Of a stretch of DNA of 64,000 bases, positions 46,911-55,681 are shown one piece after another. Source of the stretch: an uncultured Granulosicoccaceae bacterium (lineage in GTDB: Bacteria; Pseudomonadota; Gammaproteobacteria; Granulosicoccales; Granulosicoccaceae); contig CALFCF010000030.1 in assembly GCA_937951345.1 (NCBI GenBank), positions 1-64,000 on the forward strand, written 5' to 3'. The position numbers were made by a program, and so were the translations under genes. The first letter of the stretch is position 1; each line of letters starts with the position of its first letter. The notes under the pieces were generated by a model that had not been told where the DNA came from, did not search any database, and saw nothing but the letters and a program-made list of their open reading frames with translations.

Positions 46911-47375
46911 TCAGGAATCAATCGGCGCACCGCAACACCAACAGTGACTAAAGCGGGAGTTAGTATCCTCTCCACACTGTTTACAAACCCGCGGCCATGC
47001 CTCTTGCGAACGGGCGGCCTCGAATTCTTCAACGATGCGACGGGCGGTCTCAAAGCCCTTCGGTTCATCTGATTCGACTTCGCCCGGTTGGCCAGCGGTA
47101 CCTGCAGGCTCGATAGAATCCTTACCCACGTCGGGCGTCTGAGGAAAATACCATTTGCCAACTGACAGGGATGAGTCGGGTGATTGTCCATCACCGCTAT
47201 TGTCATGCGGGAAATTGACCATCACTTTAATCAAACCATCCGGTGGTATCTCACCGGTTGCGCCAGTCAAAAAGCCGCCGAACACCCTTGCTTCAAATCC
47301 GGCCTCAATAAGCATGTCACACAGGAGTTGTGCATCGATGACATTCTCCGCCAGATAAACCTGCTTCAGTGACAT
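46911..47375 (-). CDS. DUF2007 domain protein with C-terminal zinc ribbon
   Basis: The 154-residue protein opens SLKQVYLAENVIDAQLLCDMLIEAGFEARVFGGFLTGATGEIPP, the pattern of DUF2007 (putative signal-transducing protein family related to PII-like folds). A middle acidic linker leads to a C-terminal zinc ribbon with CKQCGE and CWCCGAP, giving two CxxC pairs. The role is unknown; small proteins of this type are often regulatory. It lies downstream of ygfZ on the same strand with 42 bp between, so the two may be cotranscribed. Confidence 0.8.
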   Translation of the reverse strand: MSLKQVYLAENVIDAQLLCDMLIEAGFEARVFGGFLTGATGEIPPDGLIKVMVNFPHDNSGDGQSPDSSLSVGKWYFPQTPDVGKDSIEPAGTAGQPGEVESDEPKGFETARRIVEEFEAARSQEAWPRVCKQCGEDTNSRFSHCWCCGAPIDS

Positions 47376-47417
47376 TCGCTTAAAGCCGGGGTATTGGTAA
47401 ATTTCGCAGCTTACTGA

Positions 47418-48476
47418 CTATGCACCGGTATCCAGTGTATACGGCAGATCCAACGCGGCAAATCCGCCACCAATACCCTCCGCGGACAGTTGCGCTATAT
47501 CGACGCTGTCTTTAACCACCACAAGCGCACGGGCGTTGCCATCAGCACCGATCGCCGCACAAACTACAATACCCGCATCCGCATCATCACCCGCGGCAAG
47601 CTTTGCACCCGCATCCGGTAATGCATCACCACTAATCATCACCTTGCGCATGCGTCGTTTTAGTTTTCCAAGGTATTGCATGCGCGCAACAATCTCCTGT
47701 CCCGGGTAACAACCTTTCTTGAAACTCAACGCATTGATTGCCTGAAGATTAAGCATCTGTGGAATGATTTGCTCGACATTGGTGTCGTAGAGCACCGGTT
47801 CACCTGCATCAATACTTTCGAGCTGCCAGCGGTTCGATCCGACAGATTGCAACTCTGCAGACAAAGTATTCCATGCGTCCATGGCCTTGTTTTCGTCAAC
47901 GACAAGCATCCAGCGATCAGCGGGCAATTTCATTGCCATGTAGCCCGGGAATTGCTTGGTGCTGTAATCACCAGCATCAGGCGTCGGATGATTGGCTGGA
48001 AACAATCCCTCTAATGCTGCGCTTACTCGAGCGCCGCTCATGCCGAAAACCCGGTACGCATCGTCTGATAATGTAAATTCCACCTGCGCTCGCAGTACAA
48101 ACATGCGCAAGCGTTTGACGAACGCGTCTGCGGTCGACGCAGGCAGTATCATACGAAAACGCGGTGTATCAGAATCGTCTTCGGCAAAGGCAACCAGGTG
48201 AAACAATGCCAGCAACCTGCCCTTGGGGTTGCAATAACCGTTGAGCTGGCCCGCTGTTCCTGACACTGGATCCAGCACAGCGACATCATTGCAAAATTGC
48301 GCTTGCAGGAATTCACTGGCATCCGCGCCGGTAACATCAATCACAACCCTGTCGGCTAGATCTGCCAGCCAATTAGAAACACCGGCTTCGGCAGCAGGTG
48401 ACAAGGTGTTAAATGTGCCGCCGGTTGCGCCTTGCGACTTTAAAAAGTCAGTCCATGATGCAGATTCGTTACTCAT
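47418..48476 (-). CDS. ygfZ: Folate-binding Fe-S cluster repair protein YgfZ
   Basis: The 352-residue protein has the YgfZ/GcvT signature KKGCYPGQEIVARMQYLGKLKRRMRK with its conserved Cys, and the N-terminal motif DRVVIDVTGADASEFLQAQFCNDV. YgfZ binds tetrahydrofolate and is needed for full activity of several Fe-S enzymes, among them radical SAM methylthiotransferases and succinate dehydrogenase; a methylthiotransferase and the sdh genes are both in this window. It is divergent from the sdh cluster, sharing a 438-bp upstream region. Starts at ATG 48476 and has normal length. Confidence 0.93.
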   Translation of the reverse strand: MSNESASWTDFLKSQGATGGTFNTLSPAAEAGVSNWLADLADRVVIDVTGADASEFLQAQFCNDVAVLDPVSGTAGQLNGYCNPKGRLLALFHLVAFAEDDSDTPRFRMILPASTADAFVKRLRMFVLRAQVEFTLSDDAYRVFGMSGARVSAALEGLFPANHPTPDAGDYSTKQFPGYMAMKLPADRWMLVVDENKAMDAWNTLSAELQSVGSNRWQLESIDAGEPVLYDTNVEQIIPQMLNLQAINALSFKKGCYPGQEIVARMQYLGKLKRRMRKVMISGDALPDAGAKLAAGDDADAGIVVCAAIGADGNARALVVVKDSVDIAQLSAEGIGGGFAALDLPYTLDTGA

Positions 48477-48914
48477 TGCATTTATAATCAGCTATCGGTT
48501 TGGTCGATCCAGCCTGCTCACCGCTGGTATACCAGAATGGGAATCGAGTGCACTGATGATGTTAAACGTGCAAGCAGTGTCTCTGAATATTATATTACGT
48601 AGAAAGACAGGGAGACGGGGCATGTGCTCGCGTCAGATTCTACCGCGCCTGTGCGCGGCGATCGCGGCGTGTGTATTATTGCAGTTTGTAGTAATAAAGT
48701 GACCCACTTTGGCGCAATCACGCAGAATTCATAGATTCTAGTAAGCTGGGAAGCCCTGATTGGCGTATCTGGTACATCTTCTGTTTATATCGATAAGCCC
48801 AAGGACAATGATTGAACCGGGTATGGGATATCGGGTATAGGGAAATCTGTACCTGGTTTGTTATAAAACCTGCCCAACCAATGATGCGAATGATGCCAAC
48901 GATGCGACACCCAG
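48477..48914. other. Divergent upstream region of ygfZ and the sdh cluster
   Basis: A 438-bp region that should hold promoters for ygfZ and for the SdhAF4-like gene and sdhCDAB. It contains a 26-codon plus-strand frame at 48622-48702 with an excellent ribosome site, listed separately. No clear operator or riboswitch is visible. Confidence 0.4.
48622..48702 (+). CDS. Possible 26-residue hydrophobic small protein
   Basis: An ATG seven bases after GGGAG opens a frame for 26 residues: a Cys/Arg/Gln start followed by a hydrophobic run (LCAAIAACVLLQFVVIK, then stop). It could be a single-span membrane peptide or a leader peptide upstream of the sdh genes. Evidence is only the ribosome site and composition, so this may be chance. 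Confidence 0.3.
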   Translation: MCSRQILPRLCAAIAACVLLQFVVIK

Positions 48915-49136
48915 ATGAGTAAAGAAGTATCCAGTAACAGCGACAAGGTGCCCCAAGCACCTTCTGATCCGCCTGCCGAAAGTCACCAGCAGTCACCGAT
49001 GAGCAATACGCACAAAGATACAAACAACAGCACTTCCGGATCGGGACAGCAACAGCCGGGTGATACAACCGCTCCGGCAGATGACCCCACACGTTATGGC
49101 GACTGGGTAAAAAACGGCCGTTGCATCGATTTTTAA
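48915..49136 (+). CDS. SdhAF4-like succinate dehydrogenase assembly factor (DUF1674)
   Basis: The 73-residue protein ends in DPTRYGDWVKNGRCIDF, which is the conserved C-terminal signature of DUF1674, the family of mitochondrial SDHAF4. That factor binds flavinylated SdhA and helps its assembly with SdhB while limiting reactive oxygen. The N-terminal 55 residues are Ser/Gln/Pro-rich and appear disordered. The gene lies 101 bp before sdhC in the same direction, which supports the function. An ATG at 48999 would give a shorter protein keeping the motif; the true start is not certain. Confidence 0.85.
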   Translation: MSKEVSSNSDKVPQAPSDPPAESHQQSPMSNTHKDTNNSTSGSGQQQPGDTTAPADDPTRYGDWVKNGRCIDF

Positions 49137-49237
49137 GCACCCGGTTATCTACGCACCTGTCACGGCTAACGGCTCGATAACGGGCGACTCCCCATCCGAC
49201 CAAACAGATAATCAACAATCCGAACGAGAACTGACGC

Positions 49238-49624
49238 ATGGCCTGGACCGATAAAAGACCGATGTCACCACATCTGCAGATCTACAAGCTGCCGTTGACT
49301 GCGCTGATATCAATCTCTCACCGTATAACCGGCGTTATCAACTTTGTTGGTATCGTATTTCTGGTGCTGGTGCTAGCGCGGGCTGCCGGTGGTGAAGAGA
49401 GCTTTGCCTTTGCCAGTGCTCTGCTGTCTTCATGGTTTGGGTACCTCGTACTATTCGGTTTCACATTCGCGTTGTACTTCCATTTTTGTAACGGTATCAG
49501 ACACCTGTTCTGGGATGCAGGCGTGGGCCTCGATTTGGAATCTGCCAAAAAGACTGCTCCAGCCGTGCCTGTTGCAGCAGCGGTACTTACGCTGGTTACC
49601 TGGATTGTGGCCATAGCGGCTTAG
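49238..49624 (+). CDS. sdhC: Succinate dehydrogenase cytochrome b556 subunit
   Basis: SdhC anchors the complex in the inner membrane and with SdhD holds heme b and the quinone site. The 128-residue protein opens with RPMSPHLQIYKLPLTALISISHRITGVINF, the family signature, has three membrane helices (about residues 25-50, 65-90 and 105-127), and shows YFHFCNGIRHLFWDAGVGLDL with the conserved His of the heme region. It is the first structural gene of sdhCDAB; sdhD follows after 70 bp. Confidence 0.96.
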   Translation: MAWTDKRPMSPHLQIYKLPLTALISISHRITGVINFVGIVFLVLVLARAAGGEESFAFASALLSSWFGYLVLFGFTFALYFHFCNGIRHLFWDAGVGLDLESAKKTAPAVPVAAAVLTLVTWIVAIAA

Positions 49625-49694
49625 CAAACCAATGGCCCGACAGATTGCTTTTTATTGACTAACTATCCGATATACAACTTACTCAACGTAAATC

Positions 49695-50078
49695 ATGAAC
49701 TCACTCAGAACACCACTGGCCAGAGTCAAAGGTATGGGATCAGCAGGTGAAGGTACTGATCATTTCTGGCTGCAACGCCTGACGGCTATAGGTCTTGTTC
49801 CACTTTGTATATGGTTCTGTTTCTCGATGGCATCACTTCCATCGATGGACTATGCGACCTTCACTGCATGGCTGGGTTCACCGTTCACAGCAGTGATGAT
49901 GATTCTCGTGATCCTGGTAGCGTTCTATCACGCGGCACTTGGTCTTCAGGTTATTGTTGAAGACTACATCGGTGAGAAAGGTATTCGTACCGCCAGCCTG
50001 ATCGCCATCAAGATCGGCTGTGTATTTTTTGCAGTCACTGGTGTTTTCTCTGTGTTGAAAATTTCATTCGCGAGCTAG
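49695..50078 (+). CDS. sdhD: Succinate dehydrogenase hydrophobic membrane anchor subunit
   Basis: The 127-residue second membrane anchor shows [31 protein letters not shown], the usual opening with Gln-Arg before helix one, and [18 protein letters not shown], holding the heme-ligand His and the conserved Asp-Tyr near the quinone site. Three membrane helices are visible. Its stop lies eight bases before the sdhA start. Confidence 0.95.
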   Translation: MNSLRTPLARVKGMGSAGEGTDHFWLQRLTAIGLVPLCIWFCFSMASLPSMDYATFTAWLGSPFTAVMMILVILVAFYHAALGLQVIVEDYIGEKGIRTASLIAIKIGCVFFAVTGVFSVLKISFAS

Positions 50079-50086
50079 GATCTACG

Positions 50087-51874
50087 ATGAGCGACAGTTA
50101 TAAAATCATCGACCATACCTACGATGTGGTCATCGTTGGCGCCGGTGGCGCTGGTTTGCGCGCAACCCTCGGTATGGCTGCAGCTGGCCTGTCGACCGCT
50201 TGCGTCACTAAAGTATTTCCGACACGTTCGCACACCGTTGCAGCCCAGGGTGGCATGAGCGCGGCTCTTGGCAACATGGGCGAAGACCACTGGAAATGGC
50301 ACATGTATGACACGGTCAAAGGATCCGACTGGTTGGGCGATCAGGATGCAATTGAATATATGTGTCGCGAGGCGGTGCCCGCCGTAATTGAACTCGAACA
50401 CTTTGGTGTACCTTTTTCACGCACTGACGAAGGCAAAATATACCAACGACCATTCGGCGGCATGACTACCAACTTCGGTGAAGGAACAGCGCAGCGCACC
50501 TGTGCGGCAGCTGACCGAACCGGACACGCTATCCTGCACACGCTCTACCAGCAATCCGTCAAACACAAGGCCGAGTTCTATATCGAACACTTTGCGCTCG
50601 ATCTGTTAATGGATGACGGTGTTTGTCGCGGTGTCATGTCACTGGATCTTGCAACCGGTGAGATGCACCGCTTCCGTGCGCACACGGTTGTACTGGCAAC
50701 GGGCGGGTGTGGCAGGACTTACTTTTCAGCAACATCGGCGCACACTTGTACCGGTGACGGCAACGCGATGGTACTGCGAGCCGGACTACCGCTGCAGGAT
50801 ATGGAATTTATACAATTCCATCCAACCGGCATTTACGGCGCCGGCGTACTGATCACTGAAGGAGTGCGTGGCGAGGGTGGTTACCTGACTAATGCGGAAG
50901 GTGAGCGTTTTATGGAGCGCTACGCACCCAATGCAAAGGATCTTGCTTCGCGGGATGTTGTCAGCCGATCCATGACCATGGAGATCAATGCCGGTCGCGG
51001 TGTTGGTAAAGACAGCGATCACATTCACCTGAACCTTATGCACCTCGGTGCAGAAGTAACCGAAAAACGACTGCCCGGTATCTCTGAATCAGCGCGCATT
51101 TTCGCCGGTGTTGACGTCAACAAAGAACCGATTCCGGTGCTGCCGACTGTTCACTACAACATGGGCGGTATCCCGACCAACTACCGCGGAGAAGTGGTCA
51201 CACTGAAAGACGGTGATCCGGAGTGTGTCGTGCCCGGTCTGATGGCGATTGGCGAGGCGGCCTGCGTGTCAGTGCACGGCGCCAACCGGCTGGGTTCAAA
51301 TTCACTGCTCGACATCGTTGTCTTCGGTCGGGCAGCTGCTTTACGGGCGGCGGAATTGATAACACCAGGGGATGAACACAAACCGCTCCCGGCAAGCTCG
51401 ACCGATGCCGTGCTGTCTCACTTTGACAGTATTCGACAGGCAAACGGCGAAACACCGACTGCGACGTTGCGTGACGATATGCAACGTACCATGCAAAAAC
51501 ATGCAGCTGTATTCCGGGATGGCGACTCACTCAACGAAGGCGTCGATAAAATGCAGAAAATTTACGACCGCTTTGCCGATATAAATGTCAGTGACAGAAC
51601 ATTAATCTGGAATACTGACCTAGTTGAAACACTTGAGCTCGAAAATCTGCTGGCGCAAGCACAAAGCATTATCCACGGTGCTGCCAACCGCACTGAAAGT
51701 CGTGGCGGTCATGCGCGCGATGATTTCGAAGAGCGTGACGACGACAACTGGATGAAACACACGGTCACATGGGTCGACGAGCAAGGTAAGGTCGACATTG
51801 ATTATCGACCGGTACACATGTACACACTGACTGAAGAGACGGAAGTTATTCCACCAAAAACACGTGTGTACTAA
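50087..51874 (+). CDS. sdhA: Succinate dehydrogenase flavoprotein subunit
   Basis: SdhA oxidises succinate to fumarate with covalently bound FAD. The 595-residue protein shows the dinucleotide motif [18 protein letters not shown], the FAD-attachment His in [45 protein letters not shown] and [36 protein letters not shown]. The C-terminus ends with PKTRVY. Length is normal. Two assembly factors for this subunit, SdhAF4-like and SdhE, flank the operon. Confidence 0.98.
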   Translation: MSDSYKIIDHTYDVVIVGAGGAGLRATLGMAAAGLSTACVTKVFPTRSHTVAAQGGMSAALGNMGEDHWKWHMYDTVKGSDWLGDQDAIEYMCREAVPAVIELEHFGVPFSRTDEGKIYQRPFGGMTTNFGEGTAQRTCAAADRTGHAILHTLYQQSVKHKAEFYIEHFALDLLMDDGVCRGVMSLDLATGEMHRFRAHTVVLATGGCGRTYFSATSAHTCTGDGNAMVLRAGLPLQDMEFIQFHPTGIYGAGVLITEGVRGEGGYLTNAEGERFMERYAPNAKDLASRDVVSRSMTMEINAGRGVGKDSDHIHLNLMHLGAEVTEKRLPGISESARIFAGVDVNKEPIPVLPTVHYNMGGIPTNYRGEVVTLKDGDPECVVPGLMAIGEAACVSVHGANRLGSNSLLDIVVFGRAAALRAAELITPGDEHKPLPASSTDAVLSHFDSIRQANGETPTATLRDDMQRTMQKHAAVFRDGDSLNEGVDKMQKIYDRFADINVSDRTLIWNTDLVETLELENLLAQAQSIIHGAANRTESRGGHARDDFEERDDDNWMKHTVTWVDEQGKVDIDYRPVHMYTLTEETEVIPPKTRVY

Positions 51875-51879
51875 CGCTT

Positions 51880-51896
51880 GAATGTAAATTACATTC
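51880..51896 (+). other. Small hairpin between sdhA and sdhB
   Basis: GAATGTA, loop AAT, TACATTC: a perfect 7-bp AT-rich stem beginning five bases after the sdhA stop, in a 144-bp gap that is wide for this operon. It has no T tract and may be a processing or stability signal, or chance. Confidence 0.35.
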
Positions 51897-52018
51897 GCAT
51901 CATTTGCAGGTAAATTTCAAGACAACGAATTAACCTCAGTGCACCTACAGTATCAAGAAGTAATTAATTAGCAATTGATTCTGTAGGCAAAGTACTGAAC
52001 CAATACAGGTAGAAGGTA

Positions 52019-52801
52019 ATGGCCGAATTCAGGCTCCCGACAAATTCCATTGTAAAAAAGGGCAATCACTACCCTGCGCCAAACGGTGCCACAAACACTC
52101 GAAAATTCAGTGTTTACCGGTATGATCCCGACAGCGGAAAAAACCCACGAGTTGATACGTATGATGTCGATATGGACACCTGCGGCCCGATGGTGCTGGA
52201 TGCGATAATCAAAATCAAAAGTGAGATGGACGCCACGCTGTCGTTCAGGCGTTCATGCCGGGAAGGTATCTGTGGCTCCTGTGCTATGAATATTAATGGC
52301 AGCAACACACTCGCCTGCACCATGGCTCTGGCAGATATTGAAGATGACGTCAGTATCTATCCGTTGCCGCACCAACCCGTTGTCAAAGACCTTGTCTCTG
52401 ATCTGACCAATTTTTATGCGCAGTATGCGTCCATCGAGCCGTGGTTAAAATCTGACACACCGGCACCTCCGGATCGTGAACGGCTGCAGTCACCAGCAGA
52501 ACGCGAAAAGCTCGACGGCCTGTATGAATGTATCCTGTGCGCGTGCTGTTCGACGAGCTGCCCAAGCTACTGGTGGAATAGTGAGCGTTATCTGGGACCG
52601 GCAGCGCTTCTGGCATCCTATCGATGGTTGGTCGACAGTCGCGATGACAACACCGGTGAGCGACTTGATGCAGTTGAAGACCCATACAAACTCTATCGCT
52701 GTCACACGATTATGAATTGTGCCCAGGTATGCCCCAAAGGGCTTAACCCGGCACAAGCCATCGCGGAAACCAAAAAGATGCTGGTTGAGCGACGTATCTA
52801 A
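52019..52801 (+). CDS. sdhB: Succinate dehydrogenase iron-sulfur subunit
   Basis: SdhB carries electrons from FAD to quinone through three clusters. The 260-residue protein shows the [2Fe-2S] ligands in [21 protein letters not shown], the [4Fe-4S] ligands in [16 protein letters not shown] and the [3Fe-4S] region in [17 protein letters not shown]. All expected cysteines are present. GAAGG precedes the ATG closely. The sdhE gene follows 24 bp downstream. Confidence 0.98.
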   Translation: MAEFRLPTNSIVKKGNHYPAPNGATNTRKFSVYRYDPDSGKNPRVDTYDVDMDTCGPMVLDAIIKIKSEMDATLSFRRSCREGICGSCAMNINGSNTLACTMALADIEDDVSIYPLPHQPVVKDLVSDLTNFYAQYASIEPWLKSDTPAPPDRERLQSPAEREKLDGLYECILCACCSTSCPSYWWNSERYLGPAALLASYRWLVDSRDDNTGERLDAVEDPYKLYRCHTIMNCAQVCPKGLNPAQAIAETKKMLVERRI

Positions 52802-52825
52802 TCAGGTGACCGTTACCTTAAAAGC

Positions 52826-53308
52826 GTGACCCAGTCGGCGACAGATCTACCCGCTAAAGGATTGCTGCGTTGGCGCAGCCGCCGTGGTATGCGTGAGCTT
52901 GATGCCGCTCTGCTTGCCTATCTTGACAACCACTTCGACAACGCGCCGTTTTCAGAACAGCGTGCGTTTTGTGATTTACTGGACCTGCCTGACCCGGAAT
53001 TGATGTGCATGATCGCAATGATTTCCGGTAACATGAACAGTGCAACAGGCTACGGTGTAAATCAAATAACCAGTAGCAATATGCAACCGGAAATGGAAGC
53101 CGGCCCGCATGCATCAGGCATGTCAGTTATAGACACTCTGCAAGGAAGCGAGAACAATGCACAACAAGCGCAACAACAAGCGGCGACGAGCCCGCGCGCA
53201 GCACAACACCAAGGAAAACAGGAAACGCGACAAGACACACAGCGCGACGACCCAGTCCGATTCGAACCCATCGTCAAGAAGATTCACGCCTCCCTTACTG
53301 CTGGCTAG
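52826..53308 (+). CDS. sdhE: FAD assembly factor SdhE with long Gln-rich tail
   Basis: SdhE promotes covalent flavinylation of SdhA. Residues 14-75 show the family pattern LLRWRSRRGMRELDAALLAYLDNHF, then FCDLLDLPDPELMCMI, including the RGMxELD motif. SdhE proteins are usually about 80-95 residues; this frame continues for about 160, with a polar tail rich in Gln, Ala, Asn and Ser. The last 152 nt overlap the ygfX-like gene in another frame. The start is GTG 52826. Whether the tail is made as read, or whether the stop has been lost over time, cannot be decided by eye. Position right after sdhB supports the call. Confidence 0.88.
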   Translation: MTQSATDLPAKGLLRWRSRRGMRELDAALLAYLDNHFDNAPFSEQRAFCDLLDLPDPELMCMIAMISGNMNSATGYGVNQITSSNMQPEMEAGPHASGMSVIDTLQGSENNAQQAQQQAATSPRAAQHQGKQETRQDTQRDDPVRFEPIVKKIHASLTAG

Positions 53309-53843
53309 TCAACCGTCACTGCTGCACGCTGTAACTGGTTTTCTGCTACACGGGTTTGCCCTGTTCGCAACATTCGGTGGTTGTGTCAATACTGTCCACT
53401 ATCTAAGTAACCAGTTTCTGCTGGGCGACAACCCGTACCTGACACTACCGGTCTGGTTAGCTGCAACAGCGATATGCCAATTAATAGCTGTAGGCCTGGC
53501 TACCGCTGTGCTCGCAAGCGCGATACAAGCGCAGCGCGATGCAATGAAGGAGCTGAACGTCGTCTGGCAACCTGACAACACCATTAGCCTGTCAAAGGCC
53601 GGCTCAGGCAAATTGCCGCGTGTCGTGCAGTACCTGTTCAACCACTGTATCGAGCCCACTCTTCCACTGCCCTGCGAGTTGGTTCGTGGATGCTACAGCA
53701 GTCACTGGTTTGTTGTACTGGCTGTAAGACCTGTCGATTCAAAGCGTAAAAGATGTTTCCCGGTTCATTTGATCTTTGCTCGTGATGCGCTCAGCAACCG
53801 GTCGTTCAGAAACTTGCGCTTATGGTTGAAGGTGCAGCGCTAA
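53157..53843 (+). CDS. YgfX/CptA-like membrane protein
   Basis: The 228-residue protein begins with a basic, polar stretch and has two membrane helices (about residues 58-80 and 98-118, in AVTGFLLHGFALFATF and WLAATAICQLIAVGLATAVLA). The C-terminal part ends VHLIFARDALSNRSFRNLRLWLKVQR, matching the YgfX (CptA) ending of a conserved D-x-L followed by F-R-x-L-R. E. coli has sdhE-ygfX in this same order; YgfX was described as a toxin acting on the cytoskeleton, though its role is debated. AAGGAAG stands eight bases before ATG 53157, a strong ribosome site, which puts the start inside sdhE. Confidence 0.72.
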   Translation: MHNKRNNKRRRARAQHNTKENRKRDKTHSATTQSDSNPSSRRFTPPLLLASQPSLLHAVTGFLLHGFALFATFGGCVNTVHYLSNQFLLGDNPYLTLPVWLAATAICQLIAVGLATAVLASAIQAQRDAMKELNVVWQPDNTISLSKAGSGKLPRVVQYLFNHCIEPTLPLPCELVRGCYSSHWFVVLAVRPVDSKRKRCFPVHLIFARDALSNRSFRNLRLWLKVQR

Positions 53844-54132
53844 GCCTGTTTCGACGTGTGACCGACAGAATCTCACTAGCTTGTGAGTGGGTAGTCTTTG
53901 CAGCACCAGTTAGTGACACGTACCTGCCGTACAAACAATTTCGATTCAGTCGCATTTTGCGACTTGCCACAAAATATATTGCAACCCTCTGCACAAAACT
54001 AACAGTATGCGTTAAAAACCCCGATAGGACTCCGATAACACGATCAGGGAATCACGTTGTGTTTTCAACCACTTATCGAATACAGCGTTCGATTCATACT
54101 GATAAAAACAACGAATAAAAAGATCAACAATA

Positions 54133-55503
54133 ATGACAGCAAACAACCTGGCTGTACCCGCGCTTGTACTAACCGGGTTTTGTTTTACACTCGCTGCCTG
54201 TAGTGGCGGTGGCGGTACTCAATCGCAGGAACCGTCCTTTTCCACTGAAGAACCCGGTTCTGTTGCAGTAGATAACACACAACCGGAACTGGGTGCTGCA
54301 ATTGCCGATACGGCAACCGCAGAGCAGCCAACCTTTTTTGCATCGTCTGCGACTGCCGGTTTCACCGGCAACATACTGGACGACGGTAGCGTTGCTTTGG
54401 ACTGGACAGATGAGCCGGGGGCACGAGGTTACAACGTGTATCGAGCAGGCGAATACATCGACACGGTATTCGACACTAGCTACCGGGACGAAAATCTTGA
54501 TGCTGGCGGTTATTACTATGAAGTCATCGCTTTCGATAACAACGATCAGTTTGAGTTGGTCGCCGATGCATTGACCGTTTACATAGACGTGCCATCAGCG
54601 AATGAAGCAACGGCTGCGGGCACATTACCGACGCATATCGCCGCTGACTACCAAATGGTTTTTGCTGAAGAGTTCGACACCACTACGCTTGATTTCGAGC
54701 GTTGGAACTCGGCATATCTGTGGGGCAAAGACCTGGTAATCAACAGCGAAGAGCAGTACTACGTGGATGTAGAAAACGAACCGGATTTCGGCTACAACCC
54801 GTTTAAACTGAATGGCGAGACTCTGACAATAGAGGCGATTCGCACACCGGATGAGCTACGCGATAAGGCTAACGGACAACCTTACTTGTCAGGTGTTCTG
54901 ACATCGTACGACTCTTTCCAATTTACCTACGGTTATGTTGAAGCTCGAGCGAAATTACCCTACGGAAAAGGATTCTGGTCAGCATTCTGGCTCCTGAATG
55001 CGTTTTATGTGGACCTGAGACCTGAAATAGACATCATGGAACATATTGCTGACGACCGCGACGTGGTTTTTCACACCTATCATTATTATGACGCCGCCGG
55101 CGAGCTGCGTTCAACTGAATCCATGGAAACAGCAGGTGTGGACTTCTCCAGCGAGTTTCACACTTATGGCGTCGAGTGGCGACCAGGCACCCTGATTTTT
55201 TATGTCGATGGTGTAGAGCAACGCAGGGTCAGTGATCCGAATGTGTCTGCACAGGATATGTACATTATTCTAAACACCGCTGTTGGCGGCTGGTGGCCGG
55301 GCTCACCCGATGAATCCACTGAGTTTCCGTCGCGTTATGAGATCGACTACGTACGCGCATACCAGAGAATCGGTGTTCAGTTGGACGCACCGGTCTTTAA
55401 CGACAACCACGAGCCGATTCCACTGGATACCGAAGTAATTTTCCGGGCACCCAATCATATCCCGTCACCTGAGCAATGGCCGCAAGCCTGGCCGGGATTA
55501 TAA
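54133..55503 (+). CDS. Glycoside hydrolase family 16 lipoprotein (beta-glucanase/laminarinase-like)
   Basis: The 456-residue protein has a lipoprotein signal with lipobox FTLAAC at residues 18-23, an acidic linker, a fibronectin-III-like module (about residues 73-150, SVALDWTDEPGARGYNVYRAGEYIDT) and a GH16 domain. The catalytic pattern ExDxxE appears as RPEIDIMEHI, with GYVEARAKLPYGKGFWSAFWLL upstream and FHTYGVEWRPGTLIFYVDGVEQRRV after it. GH16 enzymes cut beta-1,3 or beta-1,4 glucans and galactans such as laminarin or agar. It is probably surface-exposed on the outer membrane and used for algal polysaccharides; substrate is inference. A hairpin terminator follows. Confidence 0.9.
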   Translation: MTANNLAVPALVLTGFCFTLAACSGGGGTQSQEPSFSTEEPGSVAVDNTQPELGAAIADTATAEQPTFFASSATAGFTGNILDDGSVALDWTDEPGARGYNVYRAGEYIDTVFDTSYRDENLDAGGYYYEVIAFDNNDQFELVADALTVYIDVPSANEATAAGTLPTHIAADYQMVFAEEFDTTTLDFERWNSAYLWGKDLVINSEEQYYVDVENEPDFGYNPFKLNGETLTIEAIRTPDELRDKANGQPYLSGVLTSYDSFQFTYGYVEARAKLPYGKGFWSAFWLLNAFYVDLRPEIDIMEHIADDRDVVFHTYHYYDAAGELRSTESMETAGVDFSSEFHTYGVEWRPGTLIFYVDGVEQRRVSDPNVSAQDMYIILNTAVGGWWPGSPDESTEFPSRYEIDYVRAYQRIGVQLDAPVFNDNHEPIPLDTEVIFRAPNHIPSPEQWPQAWPGL

Positions 55504-55516
55504 TCTCGATGTCGGC

Positions 55517-55552
55517 AAACACTGCATCAGTGCAAGCGTAGATGCAGTGTTT
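55517..55552 (+). terminator. Hairpin terminator after the GH16 gene
   Basis: Arms 55517-55528 and 55541-55552 form a perfect 12-bp stem (AAACACTGCATC) with a 12-nt loop; a TTTTT run follows some bases later at about 55560. It stands 13 bp after the GH16 stop. Confidence 0.65.
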
Positions 55553-55681
55553 ATCCCAGTTTTTCTGGCATGTTTATACGGGTGAAACTTGTCCCGGGAA
55601 CCGGTGACTGGTGACCGGTGACCGTTGTAAAGAAAAACTTACCGGTCCGCTACAGCAGGAAGTTAAAGCTGTTGTCAGAAC

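Noticed and set aside
48718-49239. A 173-codon minus-strand frame opposite the SdhAF4-like gene.
   Set aside because: The plus strand carries a recognised family motif here; the minus product has no family features.
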